From a bacterium (GTDB lineage Bacteria; Myxococcota; UBA727; JAUIJE01): a stretch of 64,000 nt of DNA. The stretch covers positions 478,501-542,500 of the forward strand of contig JAUIJE010000004.1 of assembly GCA_030431455.1 (NCBI GenBank). The letters run 5' to 3'. Shown here piece after piece: positions 26,577 to 35,553 of the stretch (position 1 is its first letter; the number at the start of each line of letters is the position of its first letter). A model generated the notes under the pieces. That model made no database searches. It saw only the letters and a program-made list of their open reading frames with translations, and was not told where the DNA came from. Made by a program: the position numbers and the translations under genes.

Positions 26577-28375
26577 GTCTTCTGTTCTTGGTGGTGCTGC
26601 TCGCCCTGTGCGGGGGGCTGTTTTCCAAAAGCTGGATTCGTTTGGGCATCTTCGCGGCCATCGCGGTGGCCAGCTACGTGGGCTTTTCCGGCGGGGTGGG
26701 CTTTTGGGTCATCGGGGTGATCGAGCTGTGCCTTTTGCTCGGCCAGCCCTTGTTTGTGCTCATGGGGTTGCTCTCGGTGGTGACCCTGGCGCTGGTGACC
26801 ACGGACAGCCCGGTGGGGGTGCTGGCCGAGGTCTCGGTGGTGATCGAGAAAATCCTCGAGCTGGCGAGCAAGGAAGTGCTCCTCGCGATTCCGTTCTTCG
26901 TCATCGCCGGCGAGGTCATGACCCAGGGTTCGCTCGCCCAACGGCTCATCGATGTCGCCCGGGCGGTGTTCGGCTGGCTGCCCGGGGGCTTGGCCGTGGC
27001 CGGGGTCGCGGGGTGCATCTTCTTCGCCGCCATCAGCGGCAGCTCCCCGGTGACCGTGATCGCGATCGGCTCGATCATGGTCCCGGCCTTGCTCAAGGCC
27101 GGCTACCCCGAAGACTTCGCCATGGGGCTGTTCACCACTGCAGGTTCATTGGGCATCCTCATTCCCCCCTCCATCCCCATGATCGTCTATTCGATCATGG
27201 TGGGCGCGACCACGCCCATGGACCCCACCGACTTGTTCTTGGCCGGGGTGGTGCCGGGCGCGCTCATCGGGGGCATGCTCGCTGGCTATTCAGTGTTCAT
27301 CGGCTTTCGCCACAAGCTGTCCACGGACAGCTTTTCCATCGCGAAGATCATCGTCGAAGCCAAGCGCGGCTTTTGGTCGTTGATGCTCCCCGTGATCATC
27401 CTCGGCGGCATCTACTCCGGGGTGTTCACCACCACCGAGGCCGCGGCGGTGAGCGTGGTCTACGCCCTCCTGGTCGAGCTGTTCATCCATGGCGAGCTCA
27501 AGGTCAAAGACCTCCCCCACGTCGCCGAGAACAGCATGGCGGTGATGGGGGCGCTGTTCTTGATCATCGCCCTCGCCATCGGGCTCAACCACGTGCTGGT
27601 GCTGCAGCAGGTGCCCGAGCGCATGGTGGAATGGCTGCAGGCCCTCGACCTCGACCGCACGAGCTTCTTGCTGATGGTCAACGGCTTCTTGCTCTTGGTG
27701 GGCTGCTTCATGGACATCATGAGCGCGATTTTGATCATCGCGCCGATGCTCGCCCCCATGAGCGTGGCCATGGGCATCGACCCCATTCACATGGGCATCA
27801 TCTTCATCGTCAACCTCGAGATCGGGTACTGCACGCCGCCGGTGGGTCTCAATCTGTTTGTCGCCTCGACGCTGTTCGACCGCAGTCTCGGACAGGTGAT
27901 CAAGGCCGTGATCACCCCGCTTCTGATCATGGCCGCGGGTCTGCTGTTGGTGGTGTGGGTCCCGGTCCTGTCCACCGGCTTGGGGCGGGTGCTCGACGGC
28001 AAGCCGCTGTTCGACGAGGACGTCCCCGCCAAGGTGGCCCCCGATGCACCCGAGACCCCGGAGCCCGAGGCGCCCCCCGAAGGGGTGAAGACCCTGCAGG
28101 AGCTGATGCAAGGCGCCTCCCCGGGTGAGGACGACGGCGATGCCCCCGAGGTGAAGTCCCTGCAGGAGCTGATGCAGGAGTCCAACCGGGCCGGCGACGA
28201 CGACGCCAAGCCGGCGGCGGGCGGGGCGGGCGAAGAAAAGGTAAAGACCCTGCAGGAGCTGATGCAGGAATCGAAGCGGGCCGAGGACAATGAGGCTGCA
28301 GACGATGCCGCGGCGGAGCCGGCCGAAGAGGGCCGGGTGAAGACGCTGCAAGAGTTGATGCAGGAGGCGAAGTGA
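26573..28375 (+). CDS. dctM: TRAP transporter large permease subunit (DctM) with repeat tail
   Basis: A 600-residue membrane protein. The first 475 or so residues are a normal DctM (about 11-12 helices, A-A-I-S-G-S-S-P-V-T, G-I-L-I-P-P-S-I-P-M-I-V-Y, N-L-E-I-G-Y-C-T-P-P-V-G-L-N-L-F). Family members usually end soon after the last helix at about 430 residues. This one adds an acidic, proline-rich tail carrying four copies of the nonapeptide VK(T/S)LQELMQ. The GTG start overlaps the dctQ stop, and the TGA overlaps the next gene's start. The transport role is secure; the role of the tail is unknown. Confidence 0.92.
   Translation: MSLLFLVVLLALCGGLFSKSWIRLGIFAAIAVASYVGFSGGVGFWVIGVIELCLLLGQPLFVLMGLLSVVTLALVTTDSPVGVLAEVSVVIEKILELASKEVLLAIPFFVIAGEVMTQGSLAQRLIDVARAVFGWLPGGLAVAGVAGCIFFAAISGSSPVTVIAIGSIMVPALLKAGYPEDFAMGLFTTAGSLGILIPPSIPMIVYSIMVGATTPMDPTDLFLAGVVPGALIGGMLAGYSVFIGFRHKLSTDSFSIAKIIVEAKRGFWSLMLPVIILGGIYSGVFTTTEAAAVSVVYALLVELFIHGELKVKDLPHVAENSMAVMGALFLIIALAIGLNHVLVLQQVPERMVEWLQALDLDRTSFLLMVNGFLLLVGCFMDIMSAILIIAPMLAPMSVAMGIDPIHMGIIFIVNLEIGYCTPPVGLNLFVASTLFDRSLGQVIKAVITPLLIMAAGLLLVVWVPVLSTGLGRVLDGKPLFDEDVPAKVAPDAPETPEPEAPPEGVKTLQELMQGASPGEDDGDAPEVKSLQELMQESNRAGDDDAKPAAGGAGEEKVKTLQELMQESKRAEDNEAADDAAAEPAEEGRVKTLQELMQEAK
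28085..28366 (+). repeat. Four VK(T/S)LQELMQ repeats in the DctM tail
   Basis: Copies start at 28085, 28151, 28241 and 28337 (residues 505, 527, 557 and 589). The core nonapeptide is VKTLQELMQ, with S for T in the second copy, and the following residue is E in three of four. Linkers of 13-23 residues are acidic and rich in Ala, Pro and Gly. The codons differ between copies (ctgcaggagctg against ctgcaagagttg), so the peptide is conserved more than the DNA. Confidence 0.93.
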
Positions 28376-28839
28376 CCATGCCGAGGTGGGCCAAAGGCCT
28401 GTTGGTGGCGATGCTGTGCGGTCCCGCAGGCTGGGCCGCGGGGGCGTGGGCGACCCAGTTCGCCCCCCGCTCCGTTGACGAACGGGTCGCGCTGGCCGAC
28501 GCGGTCGTCGAGGTCACGGTCCAAGCCGCGACCGCGGCCTGGGTGGACGGCCGGGTGGTCACGTTTGTGTCCGCGGACGTGCACCGCTGGTTCAAAGGGC
28601 CGGGCGGCGACGAGGTCTTGGTCGGGGTGCCCGGCGGCGTGGTCGGCGACCTCGGACAACGGGTGTACGGCGCGCCCGGGCTCGAGGTGGGCGCCCGCTA
28701 TGTCCTGTTGCTGGGGCCCGGGTTGGGCCCGGACGGGGCGCGGGGGTTGGTGATGCTCGAGGAGGGCGTGTTCGGCGCCGCGCCGGGGGGCTCGGACGAA
28801 CCCGTGCGGTTCGACAGCTTCGGGGAGCGCGCGCCATGA
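28372..28839 (+). CDS. Small secreted protein
   Basis: A 155-residue protein (153 if started at the second ATG, 28378). It has an N-terminal signal peptide (about residues 1-28) and a beta-rich body beginning F-A-P-R-S-V-D-E-R-V-A-L-A-D-A-V-V-E-V-T-V. This resembles small secreted proteins of Deltaproteobacteria found beside matrixin proteases, whose function is unknown. The start overlaps the dctM stop and the end overlaps the protease start (ATGA). Confidence 0.72.
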   Translation: MTMPRWAKGLLVAMLCGPAGWAAGAWATQFAPRSVDERVALADAVVEVTVQAATAAWVDGRVVTFVSADVHRWFKGPGGDEVLVGVPGGVVGDLGQRVYGAPGLEVGARYVLLLGPGLGPDGARGLVMLEEGVFGAAPGGSDEPVRFDSFGERAP

Positions 28840-29687
28840 CCCGGGCCGCGCTCTGGGTGGTGGCCGCGATCGGCGGCGCGCTGTTCGCGCCCCCGGCCCA
28901 GGCCTACCTGTGTTCGCGGGAGGCCACCGGGGTGGGGCCGAGCCATTTTTGGCCGGTGCGGGACGTCGAGCTCAACGTCTACGACAAAGCCGGCGAAGAG
29001 GTGTCGGTGGCGGACATCGAGGCCGCGATCGATTTCGCCATCGCCCAATGGAACGGGGTCGAATGCAGTGACTTTGTGTTGCGCCGCGGTCCGGGGGCGC
29101 AAGATCCCCGGGCGGTGTACGACTGGGCCGCCGGCGCGTTCAACGAGAACGTGGTGGTGGTGCGGCAAAAGGCGGAGAACGACGCGGTGGACGATTGGTT
29201 GCACCCGGTGAGCGCCTTGGCGATCACCACCGCGACCTACGTGCGGCCGAGCGGGAAGGTGCTCGACACCGACATTGAGATCAACGACGCCGCGTTTGTG
29301 TTCTCGGCCTGCGATCCGGGGCCCGGGTGCACGGTGCGCCACGATCTCACCAACACCCTCGTTCACGAGGTGGGCCACGTGGTGGGGCTCGATCACCCGC
29401 TGTCCACCCAGCCGGGGGCGGCCACGGCCACGATGTTCGCGAGCGCGCCGGAAGGGGACCTGCAGAAGCGGGACCTCGACCAGGACGACATCGACGGCAT
29501 CTGTTTTCTGTACCCGACGGGGGGCGAGACCGGCGCGTGTTACCCCGAGGTGCCCCGCGAAGAGCCGCCCGACGTGACCATCACCGAGGTGGGCGGATGT
29601 GCGAGCACGGGGGCGGGTGGCGCCCTCTGGCCCCTGCTGGTGCTGGTGGTTCGTTTCCGCAAACGGCGCCCAGGTGATACCTCTTAA
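28836..29687 (+). CDS. Matrixin-family metalloprotease with MYXO-CTERM tail
   Basis: A 283-residue secreted protease. After a signal peptide (cleavage after AQA) comes a metzincin-like domain with the zinc site HEVGHVVGLDH (H177, H181, H187), followed by the Met-turn-like A-T-M-F-A-S. The C-terminus has GGCASTGAGG, a hydrophobic helix and RFRKRR, the layout of MYXO-CTERM signals that are processed by myxosortase and leave a lipid-anchored or surface-exposed protein. It overlaps the previous gene, so the TRAP operon reads into it. The target is unknown. Confidence 0.87.
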   Translation: MTRAALWVVAAIGGALFAPPAQAYLCSREATGVGPSHFWPVRDVELNVYDKAGEEVSVADIEAAIDFAIAQWNGVECSDFVLRRGPGAQDPRAVYDWAAGAFNENVVVVRQKAENDAVDDWLHPVSALAITTATYVRPSGKVLDTDIEINDAAFVFSACDPGPGCTVRHDLTNTLVHEVGHVVGLDHPLSTQPGAATATMFASAPEGDLQKRDLDQDDIDGICFLYPTGGETGACYPEVPREEPPDVTITEVGGCASTGAGGALWPLLVLVVRFRKRRPGDTS

Positions 29688-29690
29688 GAG

Positions 29691-31250
29691 ATGTCACGCC
29701 TGGATATTTTTCGGGACGAGGAGTTCGTCACGGAGAAGGTGCTCATGCGCGCGTCGGTGTCGTTGGGGCGTCACCCCGAAAACGACATTGTGCTCGATGA
29801 CCGCACCCTGTCCAGGTTCCATGCCCGGGTCGAACGCCGCGGCGACCGCTACGTGGTCATCGACCTTGGGGCCCAAAATGGCGTCTACCTCAACGGCACC
29901 CGCATCGTGGGCGAGTCCCACTTGTCCCCCGGCGACCGCATCGGGGTCGGGCGCTACGTGGCGATTTTTGATCGGCCCAACGCAGGCAAAGGCCGCACCC
30001 GCCGGGAGCGACGCTCGCCGAGCGGCGTGGTCGAGCTCGAGACCGGCGCCGGCACCGTGACCAACGCCGAGCTGGACATCGACTCGGTCGATGAGATCAG
30101 CGCCGTGATCCCACCCCCGGCCGACGACTTTGGCTTCGAGGATGGCACCACCAACGTCAACAAGCAGGAGGGGCCGGTCTTCGTCCTCCTCTACAACGGC
30201 CTCGAGGTGTCGCGGTACCCGGTCGAAGGGGAGATGGTCATCGGCCGCTCCAAGAACTCCGACATCGTGATCAGCCTGCTCGGGCTGTCCCGCCGCCACG
30301 CCAAGATCACGGTGGCCGACGACGCGGTGCTGGTCGAGGACATGTCGAGCCAGAACGGCACCTGGGTCAACCACGTGCAGGTGGAGGGGCGCCGGGCCCT
30401 GCAGCACGGTGACCTGCTCAACTTCTATGAATATGGATTGCTCTACCTCGAGGACGCGAGCGCGGATGTCTCGATGGCGGGGGCGGAGTTTTCCAAGGAC
30501 GAGAGCGGGGACAGCGCCCTCGAGATCCAGGAGACCGGTCGCCGGGGCGCGCCCACCATGCAACACAAGGCGCGGCCCCCGACGGAGAAGAGCCCGGTGC
30601 CGCTCATCGACTCCGATGAGTCCAACCCCTTGCCCCCCGGGGACGGGGCCGGGCTCGACGCGTTTGGCGCGGGCGCGCTGTTCCCCGAGGTCGAGGACGA
30701 AGACGAGCAGGACCGGACCAATACCTCGCCGGTGGGCGATGAGTTCTCGTCGTCGTCGATGTCGTTCAACTCTGAGCTCGACGAAGGGCTCAAGCGCGAG
30801 CTCGAGAGCTTCTCGGGGGCGGACTTTGCCGACGACGATTCTTACGTCGACCGCACCGCGCACTCGCTGCGGGTGCAAGACCCGGTGGCGGGCAAACGCG
30901 GGGCCTGGCCGACGGAAAAAGAACTCGACGAGGCCCTGCGCAAACGGGTCAAGCCCGACCTCGTGGTCCTCGAGGTCACCTTGGACCAAAAGCCCTATAC
31001 CCAGATGCCGCTGACCCTGCCGGTGACCCGCATCGGCACCGACGCCCGGTGTGAGCTCGCGTTGCCCAAGGGCGCGGGGTTGGCCAGCTGGCAGGTGACC
31101 CTGGCCAACTTCAAAGGTTGTGTGGTCTGTTACCGCGCCTCGCCCAACGCGCGGGTCCTGCTCGACGACACGCCCATCGATCAAGCGGTGCTCAAAAACG
31201 GTGACGAGCTGGTGCTCGGCCGGGTTCGCATCACGTTGCGGGTGAAGTAG
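29691..31250 (+). CDS. Protein with multiple FHA domains
   Basis: A 519-residue soluble protein with two clear FHA domains, at about residues 15-100 (S-L-G-R-H-P-E-N-D-I-V-L-D, SRFHARV, NGVYLNG) and 165-255 (V-I-G-R-S-K-N-S-D-I-V, SRRHAKI, NGTWVN), and a probable third, degenerate one at the C-terminus (TRIGTDARCELALPKG). A long acidic linker lies between. FHA domains bind phosphothreonine peptides, so it may be an adaptor of a Ser/Thr kinase pathway. It starts three bases after the protease gene. Convergent with the next gene. Confidence 0.85.
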   Translation: MSRLDIFRDEEFVTEKVLMRASVSLGRHPENDIVLDDRTLSRFHARVERRGDRYVVIDLGAQNGVYLNGTRIVGESHLSPGDRIGVGRYVAIFDRPNAGKGRTRRERRSPSGVVELETGAGTVTNAELDIDSVDEISAVIPPPADDFGFEDGTTNVNKQEGPVFVLLYNGLEVSRYPVEGEMVIGRSKNSDIVISLLGLSRRHAKITVADDAVLVEDMSSQNGTWVNHVQVEGRRALQHGDLLNFYEYGLLYLEDASADVSMAGAEFSKDESGDSALEIQETGRRGAPTMQHKARPPTEKSPVPLIDSDESNPLPPGDGAGLDAFGAGALFPEVEDEDEQDRTNTSPVGDEFSSSSMSFNSELDEGLKRELESFSGADFADDDSYVDRTAHSLRVQDPVAGKRGAWPTEKELDEALRKRVKPDLVVLEVTLDQKPYTQMPLTLPVTRIGTDARCELALPKGAGLASWQVTLANFKGCVVCYRASPNARVLLDDTPIDQAVLKNGDELVLGRVRITLRVK

Positions 31251-31265
31251 CGCGCGGGGGGGCGC

Positions 31266-32060
31266 TCAGCGCCACACCGAGAGCAGACGCTGGGTGACCT
31301 CCTGGCGGGTGAGCACGCCCTTCTTCTCGAACGTGGTGATCAAGTTCTCGATGATGTGCTCGTTGCGCAGCAAGCGCGCCCGCAATGCATCTGCATCAAC
31401 CTGCTCGGTCTCCTCCGGGCTGCCCTGGGCGGGCGCGCCGTAGGTGATGGGGGCCCCGAAATGTTCCGAGGGGATCGCCGCGGCCGCGCCCCGGGCCTGC
31501 ACCACCGGGCCTTCCTGGGCCGCGGCCACCTTCACCGTCTCGCCCCCCCGCACGATGATCTGCATCTCTTCTTGGCTGGTTGCGGACGACGAGCGCCGGG
31601 TCCGCGGGGGCGGGCAGGGCATGCGTTGGTTGAAATAATGTCGCTGGATCGCCCAGTCGATCTCGCGCTGGGGGGCGAGCACGGTCCGCACCGTCTTGCC
31701 GGTGCGGAACTGCACGTCGTCGACCGCGGCCACGTTGGTGGGATCGGCCACCGCCAACGTCAGCTCACCCCCGCGCAGGGCCACCGGGAACACGCTGTGT
31801 TGCTCGCACAGCGTCCGCGGGGTCGCGGCCAGCACCTTGTCGGTGAGCTCGGTCTCGAGCTCTTCGAGCGACACCAGGCGCATTTGCAGTTGGTGGGCCA
31901 GGCCTTTGTACAGCATCATCTCGTCGACCGCGCCGAGGTCGATGAGGGCGTCGCCCAGGCGGCCCCCCCACTGCTTTTGGTGGGCGAGCCCGGCCTTGAG
32001 CTGGAACTCGTCGATGAGCCCGGCTTGGATCAACAGGTCGCCAATGCGCACCCGGGCCAT
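31266..32060 (-). CDS. GspE N-terminal-domain (MshEN-like) protein
   Basis: A 264-residue protein. I start it at MARVRIGDLL; an in-frame ATG 45 bases upstream lacks support. Residues of about 4-130 form the N1 domain of type II secretion/type IV pilus ATPases: IGDLLIQAGLIDEFQLKAGL, then LGDALIDLG, then A-V-A-D-P-T-N-V-A-A-V-D-D-V. There is no ATPase domain. In MshE this module binds cyclic-di-GMP. Similar stand-alone proteins are frequent in myxobacteria. The C-terminal half has a variable linker and a final helix pair. It may be a c-di-GMP or pilus-ATPase adaptor; this is inference. Confidence 0.78.
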   Translation of the reverse strand: MARVRIGDLLIQAGLIDEFQLKAGLAHQKQWGGRLGDALIDLGAVDEMMLYKGLAHQLQMRLVSLEELETELTDKVLAATPRTLCEQHSVFPVALRGGELTLAVADPTNVAAVDDVQFRTGKTVRTVLAPQREIDWAIQRHYFNQRMPCPPPRTRRSSSATSQEEMQIIVRGGETVKVAAAQEGPVVQARGAAAAIPSEHFGAPITYGAPAQGSPEETEQVDADALRARLLRNEHIIENLITTFEKKGVLTRQEVTQRLLSVWR

Positions 32061-32164
32061 GGGTTCCTCGGGGGTGAGAGATGGTCGAAGACCAGGGTAG
32101 CGCACGGGTGCGGGCCCGGAAAGTTCGTGGTCGTGCGCGCGGCCCGCGCGTTAGGCTCGCGGCG

Positions 32165-33172
32165 ATGGCGGTCTACATCGATCTGTCCGAGGACCAAGCC
32201 CGGCTGGTGTGCGCGATGTACGAGGGCTGCGGCGACTACGTGAGCCACGAAGGGGTCGCGGAGGGCAGCATCAACTCTGTGTTCCGCGTGGTCACCGACG
32301 AGGGCACATTTTATCTCCGGGTGCACGAGGGCCGGGCCCTGTCCGACCTCGCCTACGAAAAGAACCTCCTGTTTCACCTCCACGCCCGGGCCCCGCGCCT
32401 CGGGGACGTGGTGGTGCCCCGGTTGCTCAAGAATGCCGCCCAAGGCTTTTTCTTCCCCCTCGACGAACAACGCTATTGCATGCTTTTCGAAGAACTCCCC
32501 GGCCGGGACCTGGCGGTGTTCGAGGTCGGGCCCGACCACGTCGCCCAGCTCGGCGCGTTCATGGCCCGGGCCCACCGCGCGCTCTTGACCTTCGTGCCCC
32601 GCCGGCCCAATCCCTATGGGGCCGACGTGGTGCGCGGGTGGTTCGCGGCGTTCGCCGCCGCCGGCTTCGACCCCGCGCTCACCGCGCGGCTGCGGCGCGA
32701 TTTCGACGCCATCGACGAAGAGCGCCGCGCGATGGATGTGCCCACCGGGGTCATTCACGGCGACGCGTTCATCAACAACACCAAGTGGTCACGGGGCCGG
32801 CTCGCGGCAGTGTTCGATTGGGAGATGGCGGGGGACGATCACCTCATCTACGACCTCGCCGTCACCCTCAACGCCTGGGCGTGGCGGCCCACCGCGCACG
32901 AGTTTGACCCTGGGCTGTGCCAGGCCTTGATCGCGGCCTACGAGGCGGTGCGGCCCTTGGCCCCGGCCGAGCGCGCCGGGCTCTGGGCCGAGACCCGCTA
33001 TGCCGCGTTGCGCTTTTGCCTCAGCCGCATCCGGGACTTCGAGCTCAAAGACGCGTCAGGGCCGCGGGCCTATCTCGACCACCGGGACTATTTGCGCCGG
33101 CTCGATGCGTTGCTCGAGTGGACAACGTTTGTCGCCGACGTGACCACCCCCCGCGGAAAGGAGCCGGCGTGA
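32165..33172 (+). CDS. thrB: Homoserine kinase, type II (APH fold)
   Basis: A 335-residue phosphotransferase of the aminoglycoside phosphotransferase fold. Motif H-G-D-A-F-I-N-N (catalytic Asp) and V-F-D-W-E-M-A-G-D-D-H-L-I-Y-D-L-A-V-T-L-N-A-W match type II homoserine kinases, which phosphorylate homoserine for threonine synthesis. A choline-kinase-like function cannot be fully excluded. Other thr genes are not in the window. The TGA overlaps the GTG of the M23 gene. Confidence 0.78.
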   Translation: MAVYIDLSEDQARLVCAMYEGCGDYVSHEGVAEGSINSVFRVVTDEGTFYLRVHEGRALSDLAYEKNLLFHLHARAPRLGDVVVPRLLKNAAQGFFFPLDEQRYCMLFEELPGRDLAVFEVGPDHVAQLGAFMARAHRALLTFVPRRPNPYGADVVRGWFAAFAAAGFDPALTARLRRDFDAIDEERRAMDVPTGVIHGDAFINNTKWSRGRLAAVFDWEMAGDDHLIYDLAVTLNAWAWRPTAHEFDPGLCQALIAAYEAVRPLAPAERAGLWAETRYAALRFCLSRIRDFELKDASGPRAYLDHRDYLRRLDALLEWTTFVADVTTPRGKEPA

Positions 33173-34245
33173 CGCGCACCGGGGTCGTGATGTGGCTGGG
33201 CTTGTGCCTGTGCGCCGGGTGCACCGAGCGTGCGTCGACGTCACCGTCGTCGTCGGACGCGGGGCCGCGGTCACCCGACGCGGGCCCGGTCGTGGCCGGC
33301 CCCCCGGGGGCCCATGAGGTGCGCGCCGACGTCGTGCCCGAGGCCCGGGTCGATCCTTCGCGCACGCCGTTGCTCGACGGCAAAGCCGTGCGGTTCACGC
33401 TGTCCCTCAACCACGGCCACCGGGGCCTGTCCTCGTTGTCCGCGACCCTCGGCGGACGGCCCGCGGCCACCGCCCGCTTCTCCGCGGACGGCCGGCGCTG
33501 GGTGGTGCTCGGCAATGTGCCCATCGCCACCGACGACAAGAGCGCGGTGCTGCGGCTCGATGGCACGTTCGTCGACGAGAGCCCGTTCGTGCTGGAGAAG
33601 TCCTTCGACATCGCGCGCGCCGCGTACGACAAGCGCACCATCCACGTGCCGAAAAAATACGTGCGCGCCCCCCGCAAAGCCCGCCTCCGCGCCGCGCAGG
33701 AAAAAAAGGACCTCGCCCGCGTGCTCGAAGCGCCGCACCCCGAGCGGCTGTGGCGCGGCTCGTTCGTGCGGCCCACCGCGACCAAGGAGACCTCCCCGTA
33801 CGGCACCTTGCGGACCTACAACCGGCGGCGGCGGCCAAGCCGCCACCTCGGGTGGGACCTCGACGGGGCCACCGGCGATCCCATCCGCGCGGCCCAGTCC
33901 GGTCGCGTGGCCTTGGTCCAGGACCGGTACTACTCGGGGGGCACAGTGGTGCTTGACCACGGCCAGGGGCTGTTCACCATGTACTTTCACATGAGCGCGT
34001 TCGACGTGAAGGCCGGCGACACCGTCACCAAAGGCGAGCTCATCGGCCGGGTGGGCAAAAGCGGCCGGGTCACCGGGCCCCACCTGCATTTTTCGGTCAA
34101 GCTCGGCGGGGTCTACGCCGACCCGGCGGACATGCTCGCCTTGGACCTGTCCGACGACCCCGACGACGTGGCGCCGCTGTCTCTGCCCCCGGGCATGCGG
34201 TCCAAGCTCACCCCCGCGCCGGCGTCCGACGCGGGGGTGCAGTGA
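33169..34245 (+). CDS. M23-family peptidase lipoprotein
   Basis: A 358-residue lipoprotein (lipobox LCAGC). The GTG overlaps the upstream stop; an ATG seven codons downstream is possible. A low-complexity linker is followed by an Ig-like domain and then the LytM/M23 domain with H226-x-x-x-D (HLGWDLDG) and the H-L-H-F motif (H305), which are the zinc ligands of active enzymes. It probably cuts peptidoglycan cross-bridges in the envelope. The coupling to thrB has no obvious reason. Confidence 0.86.
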   Translation: MTRTGVVMWLGLCLCAGCTERASTSPSSSDAGPRSPDAGPVVAGPPGAHEVRADVVPEARVDPSRTPLLDGKAVRFTLSLNHGHRGLSSLSATLGGRPAATARFSADGRRWVVLGNVPIATDDKSAVLRLDGTFVDESPFVLEKSFDIARAAYDKRTIHVPKKYVRAPRKARLRAAQEKKDLARVLEAPHPERLWRGSFVRPTATKETSPYGTLRTYNRRRRPSRHLGWDLDGATGDPIRAAQSGRVALVQDRYYSGGTVVLDHGQGLFTMYFHMSAFDVKAGDTVTKGELIGRVGKSGRVTGPHLHFSVKLGGVYADPADMLALDLSDDPDDVAPLSLPPGMRSKLTPAPASDAGVQ

Positions 34246-34260
34246 CATGGTGACGCGGCC

Positions 34261-34929
34261 TCAGTCCAAGAACGCGGGCAGGTGCTTGTGGAACGCGCGC
34301 CGGTCGAGGAACAAACACGCCACGTCGCCGAAGCGCACCACGTCGCCGCTTTTGAGCGGGGCCCGCTCGCCCCGCCGGATCGACCGCGCGTTCAAGAAGG
34401 TGCCGTTGCTCGACCCCGCGTCGACGAGGAAGTAGCGACCGCCCCCGCCGTCTTGCACCTCGGCGTGGTGCTTGCTGACGCTCATCTCCGCCAACACCAC
34501 CGCGCGGCTGTCCGCGCGGCCCACCGTGGTCACGTTGCCCCGGGTCCCCACCACGTGGACCGACGCCGCGCCCCGGGCCGGGGGCAGGGGGATGCTGGTC
34601 CCGGGCAGGGTCCTGGTCTCGTCGTCGGCGAAGCCCTCGCCATCGGTGAACACCTCACTGGTCACCGGCGGCCGTTGTCGCCGCCCGGTGTCCTCGGCGA
34701 GGGCGTCGCGGATCGCTTCCAGATCGACGTCCGAGTCTTCCCGCGGGGAGAACTGCAGCGTGCTCGCGATGCCCCGGAACGCCCAGGGCGCAGGCTCTCC
34801 CGCCCCCCCGCGCTCGTCGAGGCGGATCAACACCGCCTCGCCCCCCAGACGCTCAAAGAACGCCTCTTTCGACGAGGTCGCGTGCAGCTCGGCGTAGTCC
34901 TGAATCGTGGCCACACCGCAGCCTAACAT
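34261..34929 (-). CDS. FHA-domain protein
   Basis: A 222-residue soluble protein. The last 95 residues form an FHA domain (T-V-G-R-A-D-S-R-A-V-V, SVSKHHAEV, SSNGTFLN). The N-terminal half (from ATIQDYAELHATSSKEAFFERLGG) is mixed alpha/beta, of unknown function. The start may be the ATG at 34929 or a GTG at 34914. It is convergent with the M23 gene. Confidence 0.83.
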   Translation of the reverse strand: MLGCGVATIQDYAELHATSSKEAFFERLGGEAVLIRLDERGGAGEPAPWAFRGIASTLQFSPREDSDVDLEAIRDALAEDTGRRQRPPVTSEVFTDGEGFADDETRTLPGTSIPLPPARGAASVHVVGTRGNVTTVGRADSRAVVLAEMSVSKHHAEVQDGGGGRYFLVDAGSSNGTFLNARSIRRGERAPLKSGDVVRFGDVACLFLDRRAFHKHLPAFLD

Positions 34930-34954
34930 GTGCGGTGGGCGGCGGCCGCGCGGC

Positions 34955-35440
34955 TCAGAGGCCGGAGACGATCAAAAAGCCGTCCGCGTAGTTGTCGCCC
35001 TTGAGCTTGAGGTCGAGGCGGTTGACGTCGGAATGGCTCACCCACTGGCGCCCCGCGGGCAGGTCGAGCAGCGCCCGCTGCAGGTACCGGTAGTAGACGC
35101 GAATGCGGTCGTCGGCATCGCCGCGCTCCACGTGCTGCACAAACAGCGTGAGCTGGAGCGCCTTGGTGTGCTCGAAACGCTTGACCAGGTCGGCCCGGAG
35201 CTTCTCGATGCCGTAGTCGTCTTCCTGATCGACGGTGCCGCGGTCCTCGAAGTACTCCTCGGCCACCAGCTTGAGCAGCTCGTCCGCGTCACGATTCTCC
35301 ATCGCCTTGCGGTAGTCGTCGACGAAGTCGACCACCGCGCGGTTTTCTTTGTTGTCCTCGACGTTGGTGTTGGGCAACAGCTCGGGCTTACAGCCCACCG
35401 ACAACAACAACGACACCAGGAGCAAACTCACCGTCCGCAC
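34955..35440 (-). CDS. Small lipoprotein with NTF2-like domain
   Basis: A 161-residue lipoprotein. I choose the GTG at 35440 because a GGAGG stands just upstream and the signal peptide then begins directly (VRTVSLLLVSLLLSVGC, lipobox S-V-G-C). The mature part (VVDFVDDYRKAMENRDADELLKLVAEEYFE) looks like an NTF2-like or SnoaL-type fold. It has no visible catalytic residues. Function unknown. It lies 25 bases upstream of the FHA gene in the same direction. Confidence 0.72.
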   Translation of the reverse strand: MRTVSLLLVSLLLSVGCKPELLPNTNVEDNKENRAVVDFVDDYRKAMENRDADELLKLVAEEYFEDRGTVDQEDDYGIEKLRADLVKRFEHTKALQLTLFVQHVERGDADDRIRVYYRYLQRALLDLPAGRQWVSHSDVNRLDLKLKGDNYADGFLIVSGL

Positions 35441-35553
35441 AGACCATCCTCCGTCCGCAGTTCGCGGGGACGTTAGCAACCGAAGGGCGGGTTCTCCCGA
35501 TTTTTCCCCTCCGGACGCGCGCTTTCGCCGACTCAACCGCACCCGTAAAGGGG

